Assembly: GCF_019242285.1 (NCBI RefSeq)
Contig: NZ_JAFAVV010000697.1
Location: 1-41,483, forward strand
Direction: 5' to 3'
Length of the DNA: 41,483 nucleotides
From: Bradyrhizobium sp.
Lineage (GTDB): Bacteria > Pseudomonadota > Alphaproteobacteria > Rhizobiales > Xanthobacteraceae
This document shows positions 19,596-27,510 of this stretch, in pieces (position 1 is the stretch's first letter; the number at the start of each line of letters is the position of its first letter). A program made the position numbers and the translations under genes. The notes under the pieces were generated by a model that was not told the DNA's origin, made no database searches, and saw only the letters and a program-made list of their open reading frames with translations.

Positions 19596-19626
19596 GAAAA
19601 GAAACCGCCCGGACGGGCCGGGCGGT
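19596..19626 (-). terminator. Intrinsic terminator of the RNase E gene
   Basis: 9-bp perfect stem ACCGCCCGG-acggg-CCGGGCGGT; minus strand continues TTTCTTTTC. Lies between convergent CDSs. Confidence 0.9.
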
Positions 19627-19642
19627 CATTGATCAATTCGCG

Positions 19643-22600
19643 CTATTGATTGCCGCCGAAACGGCGCGACCACCATCCGGCCCGTCGCGGCGGCGCTTCG
19701 CCGTCTGCCTCCGCCTCCGAGGCCGGCAGGGGTGCCTCCAGCTCCGATGTCGGCGTGGGCGGGCTGACACTCGTTCCCGGGGTGTCGGATTGGCCCTCGG
19801 CCAGGAATGTCACCTTCTCACGCACGGTGGAGCGGCGCGGCGGCGCCTTCTCATTCTCCTGTCGCGCTGGCTCGCCCGCGGTCGGCTCGGCCGCCGGGCT
19901 CACCACGTCCGGCTCGGGCGCAGGGGGCTGGGCAAGTTGCGGCTCATGGGCCGGTGCGATGGATTCCGGCTGGACCTCGGGCAAGGTCGGGGCAACCGAG
20001 TCGCCTTCGAAGTCGGCGACCGCCCCCTCAGCTTCCGAGTCCGACGGTGGGGACAATTCATCGGCGATGGAGCCGGCAACGCCTTCTTCCATGTCGGCAC
20101 CGCGCCGTCGTCGGCCGCCGCGGCGTCCGCGACGACGCGGCCGCTTTTCGCCTCCGCCGGCTTGGTCGGCGCGGGCCGGATCCTCGCCTTCCTCCTCCTC
20201 GGAGTCGCTCTCTTCGCCTTGGGCCGGTGCGATGGCTGCAGCCTCCACATGAGCGACCTCCTGATCATCCTGGAGTGTGCCCGCCTCGCGCCCATCGCTG
20301 CTACGCCCGCGGCGGCGGCGACGCCGGCGGCGCCGGGGTCCTTCCTGCTCGTTCTCGCCGGCCTCGGCCGCCCGGGCCTCATCGGCGCGGCCTTCGGTCT
20401 CCTCCGTTTCCACGTCCGACTCGAACTCGGCGTCGAGCGGCTCCTCGTCATCAGCCGTTTCCGCGGTGGGCGGCGGCGCTGCGGCCGCTTGTGCGACGAG
20501 CAGCGCCTTGGCGGCCTCCAGCGTGTGCACCTGCTCGCCGCGGTCGATGATGAACGATTGCTGGCCGCTCACGGTCGCATCGGCGATCACCGCAAGCGTC
20601 ACCTTGAAGCCGCTCTCGAGGTCGCGCAGGTGGCCGCGCTTGTGGTTGAGCACGTAGAGCGCGACGTCGGTACGGGTGCGGACCACGAGATTGTGGGTCG
20701 CCCCCTTCATCAGCACCTCTTCGAGGCCACGCAGCAATTGCAGGGCCACCGAGGACACCGAACGCACGTGGCCGGTGCCGCCGCATTGCGGGCAGGGCTC
20801 GGTCGAGCTTTCCAGCACGCTGGCACGGATGCGCTGGCGCGACATTTCCAAGAGGCCGAAATGCGAGATGCGGCCGACCTGGATGCGGGCGCGATCCTGC
20901 CGCAGGCAGTCGGAGAGCTTGCGCTCGACGGCGCGGTTGTTGCGCTTCTCGTCCATGTCGATGAAGTCGATGACGATCAACCCGGCAAGGTCTCGCAGCC
21001 GGAGCTGGCGGGCGACTTCCTCGGCCGCCTCGAGATTGGTCTTGAGGGCGGTATCCTCGATATGGTGCTCGCGGGTGGCGCGGCCCGAATTGACGTCGAT
21101 CGACACCAGCGCCTCGGTCTGGTTGATGACGAGGTAGCCGCCGGAGCGCAACTGCACGGTCGGCGAGAACATCGCGTCGAGCTGGCTTTCGACGCCCATC
21201 CGCGAGAACAGCGGCTGGCCACCGCGATACTGCTTCACCACGCCCACATTGGAGGGCATCAGCATCTTCATGAAGTCGTGGGCTTCGCGATAGCCGGATT
21301 CACCGGCGACCAGGATCTCGTCGATCTCCTTGTTGTAGAGGTCGCGCAGCGAGCGCTTGATCAGCGAGCCCTCCTCGTAGACCAGCGTCGGCGCCTGCGA
21401 CTTCAGCGTCATGTCGCGGACGGTTTCCCACATCCGGATCAGGTATTCGAAGTCGCGCTTGATTTCCGGCTTGGTACGGGCGGCGCCCGCGGTGCGCAGG
21501 ATGATGCCCATGCCCTCGGGCACGTCGAGCTCCTGCACCACTTCCTTGAGCCGCGAGCGATCCTGTGCCGAGGTGATCTTGCGACTGATGCCGCCGCCGC
21601 GGGCGGTGTTGGGCATCAGCACGGCGTAACGGCCGGCCAGCGACAGATAGGTCGTCAATGCCGCGCCCTTGTTGCCGCGTTCCTCCTTGACCACCTGCAC
21701 CAGCATCACCTGCCGACGCTTGATGACTTCCTGGATCTTGTACTGGCGGCGGGGCCGGAACGGACGTTCCGGAACTTCCTCGAGCACATCCTCGCCGCCG
21801 ACGGATTCGACCAGTTCCTCCTCGGCCTCATCCTCGCCGTCCTCGTCTTCGTGAGGTTCGTCGGCCTGCGGTGCCAGAGACGATTCGGCCGGGTGCTCCT
21901 CGAGCGGCGAGGTCGCATGCTCTTCATAGACGTGCTCGGCGGTCGCAGCCTCGGCGGCGGGCGCGATGTTCGCCTGCACGTCTTCCTCGGCCGGCTGCTC
22001 GTCTGGAGCGGGGTCGGTCCCGACAGGCTCCGCCGACTGCGCCGCGGGCGAGGCCGCGACAACCGCCGTTACCGGCGCCTCGACATAGGTGTCCGCTGGC
22101 TGGGCCTCGACGACCGACTCGGAATGGTCTTCGTGGTGTTCATGTGCCGCATCATCATGGTGATCATGATCGTCCAGATCATCATGCGCGGGCTCGTGCT
22201 CATGACCCTCGTGGTCCTGATGCTCGGCGAAGGGCTGCTCATGCTGTTCCGGTTCAGCGGGATGCTCGCCATCATGCGGATGTTCCTGATCGGCATACAC
22301 GCCCGTTTCGGGCGTCTGCCCGGTTCCGACGACGCCGCTCTGGACACGTTCGCCGCTGTTGCGGCGGCGCGAATTGCGATGGCGTGAGCGTCGGCGTCCC
22401 GATCTGTTCTCGTCCTCCTCCTCGGCCTCGCGGTGGGCGCGCTCGTCGGCCTCGATCAGGGCCTGACGGTCGGCGACGGGGATCTGATAGTAATCCGGAT
22501 GAATTTCGCTGAAGGCGAGGAAGCCGTGGCGGTTGCCGCCATATTCGATGAAGGCGGCCTGCAGCGAAGGCTCCACCCGCGTGACCTTCGCGAGATAGAT

Positions 22601-22723
22601 GTTCCCCCGCAGTTGCTTGCGTTGGGCGGTCTCGAAATCAAATTCCTCGACGCGATTGCCGCGGACCACGACGACCCGGGTCTCTTCCGGGTGGGTGGCA
22701 TCGATCAACATTTTGTTGGGCAT
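19643..22723 (-). CDS. rne: ribonuclease E/G (RNase E)
   Basis: MPNKMLIDATHPEETRVVVVRGNRVEEFDFE..., ISRKI, VSIDVNSGRATREHHIEDTALKTNLEAAEEVARQLRLRDLAGLIVIDFIDM, CPQCGGTG Zn-link. Start at 22723, or ATG at 22735. Confidence 0.97.
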   Translation of the reverse strand: MPNKMLIDATHPEETRVVVVRGNRVEEFDFETAQRKQLRGNIYLAKVTRVEPSLQAAFIEYGGNRHGFLAFSEIHPDYYQIPVADRQALIEADERAHREAEEEDENRSGRRRSRHRNSRRRNSGERVQSGVVGTGQTPETGVYADQEHPHDGEHPAEPEQHEQPFAEHQDHEGHEHEPAHDDLDDHDHHDDAAHEHHEDHSESVVEAQPADTYVEAPVTAVVAASPAAQSAEPVGTDPAPDEQPAEEDVQANIAPAAEAATAEHVYEEHATSPLEEHPAESSLAPQADEPHEDEDGEDEAEEELVESVGGEDVLEEVPERPFRPRRQYKIQEVIKRRQVMLVQVVKEERGNKGAALTTYLSLAGRYAVLMPNTARGGGISRKITSAQDRSRLKEVVQELDVPEGMGIILRTAGAARTKPEIKRDFEYLIRMWETVRDMTLKSQAPTLVYEEGSLIKRSLRDLYNKEIDEILVAGESGYREAHDFMKMLMPSNVGVVKQYRGGQPLFSRMGVESQLDAMFSPTVQLRSGGYLVINQTEALVSIDVNSGRATREHHIEDTALKTNLEAAEEVARQLRLRDLAGLIVIDFIDMDEKRNNRAVERKLSDCLRQDRARIQVGRISHFGLLEMSRQRIRASVLESSTEPCPQCGGTGHVRSVSSVALQLLRGLEEVLMKGATHNLVVRTRTDVALYVLNHKRGHLRDLESGFKVTLAVIADATVSGQQSFIIDRGEQVHTLEAAKALLVAQAAAAPPPTAETADDEEPLDAEFESDVETEETEGRADEARAAEAGENEQEGPRRRRRRRRRGRSSDGREAGTLQDDQEVAHVEAAAIAPAQGEESDSEEEEGEDPARADQAGGGEKRPRRRGRRGGRRRRGADMEEGVAGSIADELSPPSDSEAEGAVADFEGDSVAPTLPEVQPESIAPAHEPQLAQPPAPEPDVVSPAAEPTAGEPARQENEKAPPRRSTVREKVTFLAEGQSDTPGTSVSPPTPTSELEAPLPASEAEADGEAPPRRAGWWSRRFGGNQ

Positions 22724-22971
22724 TTTTAAACTCATAAAGGCGGCGAAGGCGTATGGCCGCGAGCGCTGGGCGCGCGGGCGGCTGACGCGACGGTCCACCT
22801 GATTCGGGGGTGAGGGGAAGGCCGAAATACAATGGGGAGCGCCCGACCGAACGATCTTCCCGCGGGATCAGGCGACGGGCGGGGCAATCGCTCCGCATCG
22901 GCGCGGCTCTTCCGCAAGTTCTGGTCGGCAACACAGTTTGGCGCATCAAGCGTCGGCCCGTCTGGACGTCC

Positions 22972-22990
22972 GGCGGCACGAGATGCCGCC
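22972..22990. promoter_or_regulatory. Perfect hairpin in the rne upstream region
   Basis: GGCGGCA-cgaga-TGCCGCC, 7-bp stem, in the 686-bp divergent gap between rne and the amidase. Confidence 0.5.
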
Positions 22991-23346
22991 TCATATCTTG
23001 CTGACCGCGAGGTCGCGTCGAAGCATGCGCACCCAGACCCGCGGGGGGTAGGGGCCATGCCGTTTCAAACCGTCCCGGAAAACTTGGTGGCCGGGGACCG
23101 GATGCCGCTCGGGCTCAGGAACCGCCCTCCGGGGACCGCGCGCTGCGCTGGCTCGGGGAGGGACGGAAAAACGCTGGGAGCTTCCTTTGGAGATTGGAGC
23201 TTCCACCGCTGCACCGGGAGGCTGAACGCGACACAACCGGGAGTATTAGCCGTCAGCGCCCATTACATACGTGGATTAGGCCGGCTCCGCAAGGGAAGCG
23301 TCTCGAAGCGTCGCCTCAGGGTAACAGTGCCATTCGCCGGTGCCCT

Positions 23347-23361
23347 TTAAATAACCATTAA
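23347..23361. promoter_or_regulatory. CtrA-type binding site TTAA-N7-TTAA
   Basis: TTAAATAACCATTAA: perfect TTAA-N7-TTAA, 49 bp upstream of the amidase start. Confidence 0.6.
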
Positions 23362-23409
23362 TCATGTCGCTCTAATGCGCTAGAAGCCTGCTGGGAGGCC
23401 CGAAGTCGT

Positions 23410-24729
23410 TTGGCGAGCCACGCAAATCGCTATGTTTGGCCGGGATATGCGCTATTGTGCGCCGCAGCACTGGTGTGCGCGACGGGTGCAGGAACCCTGG
23501 CGGCGGAAACCCGGTCGCCGCAGGCCCTGGCAAGTTTCCCCGTGGCTTCCGACGCGAGGGTCGCCGGGGACACCAAGCAGACCCGCTTCATTCTCGACCT
23601 GGACAAGACGGTTCCATTCCGGGCCTTCATGCTGGACGACCCCTACCGGGTCGTCCTGGATCTGCCGCAGGTCAGTTTTCAACTCCCCGCCGGAGCGGGC
23701 ACCAACGGCCGTGGCCTCATCAAGGCGTTCCGCTATGGAATGGTGATGCCAGGAGGATCGCGAATCGTGTTCGATCTGACAGGGCCGGCCCGGATCGCCA
23801 ATTCCTACGGGCTCGATTCGGCGAATGGTCAGCCGGCTCGACTGGTTCTCGATCTCGAGCAAGTCGACAACTCCACCTTCTCGCGATCGCTCGCGCCGCA
23901 GGGACCGGCTCAGCCCCAGACTGCGGCCCCGGGCGCCACCGGAACCGCGGCGCCCGCCGTCTCCGTTCCCCAGACCATCGTTGCCGTCCCGCCTCCGACG
24001 GCAAAGCCGACCCCGCCTGATACGCGCCCGGTGGTCGTGATCGATCCCGGACACGGCGGTGTGGACAACGGCACCCAATCCGGCGGCGATCTCATCGAGA
24101 AGTCCCTGGTGCTGGATTTTGCGCTGGCCTTGCGCGACCGGCTGGAAAAGGCAGGCAAGTACCGGGTCGTCATGACCCGTAGCGACGATACCTTCATCAC
24201 GCTCGCCGACCGAGTGGCGGTGGCGCGCAGCCAAAAGGCAGCACTCTTCGTCTCGATTCACGCCGACGCTTTGCCGAAAGGCGAGGGTGAGGCCCAGGGG
24301 GCGACGATCTATACGCTCTCCGACAAGGCATCCGACGCCGAGGCGGAACGGCTGGCCGAGACGGAAAACCGGGCGGATGCCATCGGCGGGCTCAACCTGA
24401 CCGACGCACCGACCGATGTCGCCGACATCCTGATCGACTTGGCTCAGCGCGAAACGCGCACGTTTTCAAACCGCTTCGCCCATCTCTTGATGGGGGAATT
24501 CAAGAGTACCGTCCGCCTGCACAAGCATCCGCTGAAATCGGCGGGCTTCAAGGTTCTCAAGAACGCCGATGTTCCATCGGTCCTCGTTGAGATCGGCTAT
24601 GTCTCGAACAAGGCGGATCTGGACAACATGGCCTCGGATGCATGGCGGGCAAAAGCCGTCGAATCGATGGGCAAGGCCATCGACGTCTTTCTCGCCAAAC
24701 GAGTGGCCAAGGCCGCAGCCGGGAACTGA
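23410..24729 (+). CDS. N-acetylmuramoyl-L-alanine amidase (AMIN + Amidase_3)
   Basis: AMIN-like region (DTKQTRFILDLDKTVPFRAFMLDDPYRVVLDLPQ) and catalytic VVVIDPGHGGVDNGT, FVSIHADALP, LVEIGYVSNKADL. Start codon TTG, so the start is uncertain. Confidence 0.94.
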   Translation: MASHANRYVWPGYALLCAAALVCATGAGTLAAETRSPQALASFPVASDARVAGDTKQTRFILDLDKTVPFRAFMLDDPYRVVLDLPQVSFQLPAGAGTNGRGLIKAFRYGMVMPGGSRIVFDLTGPARIANSYGLDSANGQPARLVLDLEQVDNSTFSRSLAPQGPAQPQTAAPGATGTAAPAVSVPQTIVAVPPPTAKPTPPDTRPVVVIDPGHGGVDNGTQSGGDLIEKSLVLDFALALRDRLEKAGKYRVVMTRSDDTFITLADRVAVARSQKAALFVSIHADALPKGEGEAQGATIYTLSDKASDAEAERLAETENRADAIGGLNLTDAPTDVADILIDLAQRETRTFSNRFAHLLMGEFKSTVRLHKHPLKSAGFKVLKNADVPSVLVEIGYVSNKADLDNMASDAWRAKAVESMGKAIDVFLAKRVAKAAAGN

Positions 24730-24926
24730 CGAGGAGGCACGAAGCCCTAGTTTGGCCACAGCGGAGGCCCTATAAACGCCCGAGGGGCGCGTCCCGAAAT
24801 CGACGAAATCGCAACCGCGGCCAATGTGTTGTACAGTGTCTTGGCCGGCTTATTGTGCGTCCGCGAAAAGCCTGACCTGCCAAAACCGAGGCGCCCGCGA
24901 GCGGCGCGAGGAACGGATCAGAGACA

Positions 24927-27434
24927 ATGCGCTTTGTGGTGCGTTTTTTTGGGTTCCTGTTCGCCGCCGGAACGATTGTGTTCCTGGTCGGAGTGGCCGC
25001 AACGGCAGGATTGATCTGGCATTTCTCCAAGGACTTGCCGGATTACTCCCAGCTTCAGGACTACGAGCCGCCGGTGATGACGCGCATCCATGCCGCCGAT
25101 GGTTCGCTACTGGCCGAGTATGCCAAGGAGCGGCGACTCTATCTGCCGATCCAGGCGGTGCCGAAGCTCGTGATCAACGCCTTCCTCGCCGCCGAGGACA
25201 AGAACTTCTACGAGCATGGCGGCATCGACTATTCCGGCATGGCGCGGGCCGCGCTGGTCTATGCGGAGAATTATGGTTCCAACCGCCGTCCGCAGGGCGC
25301 TTCCACCATCACCCAGCAGGTCGCGAAGAACTTTCTGCTGACCAACGAGGTATCGTTCACCCGCAAGATCAAGGAAGCCCTGCTCGCGATGCGGATCGAG
25401 CGGGCCTATTCGAAAGACAAGATCCTCGAGCTCTATCTCAACGAGATCTATCTCGGTCTCGGCGCTTACGGCATCGCGGCCGCGTCGCTGGTCTATTTCG
25501 ACAAATCGGTGAACGAGCTCACGGTGGCCGAGGCGGCCTATCTCGCGGCCCTGCCCAAGATGCCGGCGACCCTGCACCCCGTGCGCAACCACGACCGGGC
25601 GGTCGAGCGGCGCAACTACGTCGTCGATCGCCTGCTCGAGAATGGCTGGATCAAGCAGGCCGATGCCGACAAGGCCCGCAAGGATCCGCTGACCGTCACC
25701 AGCCACAACAACGGTGCGCACATCTTCGCCGGCGAATATTTCGCCGAGGAGGTGCGCCGCGACATCTTCGAGCGCTATGGCGAGAAGAAGCTCTATGAAG
25801 GCGGTCTCTCGGTGCGCGCTACGCTCGATCCGAAGGTGCAGGTGATGGCGCGCAAGGCGATGGTGGCCGGCCTCGTGAAATACGATGAGGAGCAGGGCTA
25901 TCGCGGAGCGATCAGCAAGCTCGATCTCTCGGGCGGCGATTGGGGCGTGAAGCTCGCCGATATCAAGTCGTTGTCGGACGTCTCGCCATGGCGGCTGGCG
26001 GTAGTGCTGGAGACGAGCGAACAGTCCGCGCGGATCGGCTTTCAGCCGAGCCGCGAGTTTGGTGGGGCGGTCAGCAAGGAGCGCGAGACCGGCTTGATCA
26101 CGCTCGACGGCGTGAGGTGGGCGCGGTCTGCCTCCGGTGCGCTCCGCGGCAAGACGCCGAGCGCGCTCACCCAGGTGCTTTCGCCCGGCGACGTGATCTA
26201 TGTCGATCCGCTGTTCAAGGATGGCAATCCGGTCGAAGGCCAATATCGCCTGGAGCAACTCCCGGAGGTTTCCGGCGCAATGGTCGCCATGGACCCCTGG
26301 ACCGGCCGCGTGCTCGCGATGGTCGGCGGCTTTTCTTTCGATCAGAGCCAGTTCAACCGTGCGACCCAGGCCTACCGGCAGCCTGGCTCGTCTTTCAAGC
26401 CGATCGTCTATTCGGCTGCGCTCGACAACGGCTATACGCCGTCGACCCAGGTGGTCGACGCGCCGATCGAGATCGACCAGGGGCAGGGAGGTGGCGTCTG
26501 GCGGCCGGAGAATTTCTCGAACGGCAAGTATCAGGGGCCGACGACGCTGCGCAACGCGCTGAAGCTCTCACTGAACACGGTGACGGTGCGGTTGGCGCAG
26601 GACATCGGCATGCCGTTGATTTCCGAATACGCGCGGCGTTTCGGAGTCTATGACGAATTGCCGAACTACCTATCCTACGCGCTTGGCGCCGGCGAGTCCA
26701 CCGTGATGCGGATGGTGACGGCCTATTCGATGATCGCCAATGGCGGCCGGCGGGTGAAGCCGACGCTGATCGACCGCATCCAGGATCGCTACGGCCACAC
26801 CATCTTCAAGCATGATGCGCGTGAATGCCGCGGCTGCGACGCGCCCGCCGGCTGGAAGAGCCAACCCGAGCCACAGCTCGTCGACCGCCGCGAGCAGGTG
26901 CTCGACACCATGACCGCCTACCAGATCACCTCGATGCTGGAGGGCGTGGTGCAGCATGGCACGGCCATGGTGGTCCGCGAGGTCGGCAAGCCGATCGCCG
27001 GCAAGACCGGCACCACCAACGAGGCCAAGGACGCCTGGTTTATCGGCTTCTCGCCCGATCTCGTGGTCGGCATCTATATGGGCTACGACAAGCCGCGGCC
27101 GCTCGGGCGCGGCAATGCGGCGACCGGCGGCCATCTCGCCGCGCCGATCGCGCGCGACTTCCTCAAGCTTGCGCTCGCCGACAAGCCGCCGACGCCCTTC
27201 AAGATCCCGGCCGGCATCAAGCTGGTCCGGGTCGATTCCAAGTCCGGCATGCGCGCCGGTCTTGGCGATAGCGGCAACGTGATCCTGGAAGCCTTCAAGC
27301 CGGGCACGGCGCCGCCGGATAACTATTCCGTTATCGGCGTGGCCGATGCCGATGGCCGCGGCATCATGCCGCCGGGAGGCGAGGTGCCGGGCGCGGGCAA
27401 TATCATGCGGCCGGGCACGGGCGGCCTTTACTAG
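24927..27434 (+). CDS. mrcA: class A penicillin-binding protein 1A, tandem copy 1
   Basis: GT51 motifs (AAEDKNFYEHGGID, GASTITQQVAKN) and transpeptidase motifs (PGSSFKP, SLNTV, KTGTT). Confidence 0.96.
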   Translation: MRFVVRFFGFLFAAGTIVFLVGVAATAGLIWHFSKDLPDYSQLQDYEPPVMTRIHAADGSLLAEYAKERRLYLPIQAVPKLVINAFLAAEDKNFYEHGGIDYSGMARAALVYAENYGSNRRPQGASTITQQVAKNFLLTNEVSFTRKIKEALLAMRIERAYSKDKILELYLNEIYLGLGAYGIAAASLVYFDKSVNELTVAEAAYLAALPKMPATLHPVRNHDRAVERRNYVVDRLLENGWIKQADADKARKDPLTVTSHNNGAHIFAGEYFAEEVRRDIFERYGEKKLYEGGLSVRATLDPKVQVMARKAMVAGLVKYDEEQGYRGAISKLDLSGGDWGVKLADIKSLSDVSPWRLAVVLETSEQSARIGFQPSREFGGAVSKERETGLITLDGVRWARSASGALRGKTPSALTQVLSPGDVIYVDPLFKDGNPVEGQYRLEQLPEVSGAMVAMDPWTGRVLAMVGGFSFDQSQFNRATQAYRQPGSSFKPIVYSAALDNGYTPSTQVVDAPIEIDQGQGGGVWRPENFSNGKYQGPTTLRNALKLSLNTVTVRLAQDIGMPLISEYARRFGVYDELPNYLSYALGAGESTVMRMVTAYSMIANGGRRVKPTLIDRIQDRYGHTIFKHDARECRGCDAPAGWKSQPEPQLVDRREQVLDTMTAYQITSMLEGVVQHGTAMVVREVGKPIAGKTGTTNEAKDAWFIGFSPDLVVGIYMGYDKPRPLGRGNAATGGHLAAPIARDFLKLALADKPPTPFKIPAGIKLVRVDSKSGMRAGLGDSGNVILEAFKPGTAPPDNYSVIGVADADGRGIMPPGGEVPGAGNIMRPGTGGLY

Positions 27435-27510
27435 GCCTCCTTCTTCGAGAACATCAGGTCATGTCAGGAAGAAGCGCCGCGCGAGCGGCGCCAGGAATGG
27501 AAGTTTGCCG

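Noticed and set aside
19646-22387. 913-aa plus-strand ORF
   Set aside because: Fully antisense to rne; composition reflects codon bias of the real gene, not a protein family.
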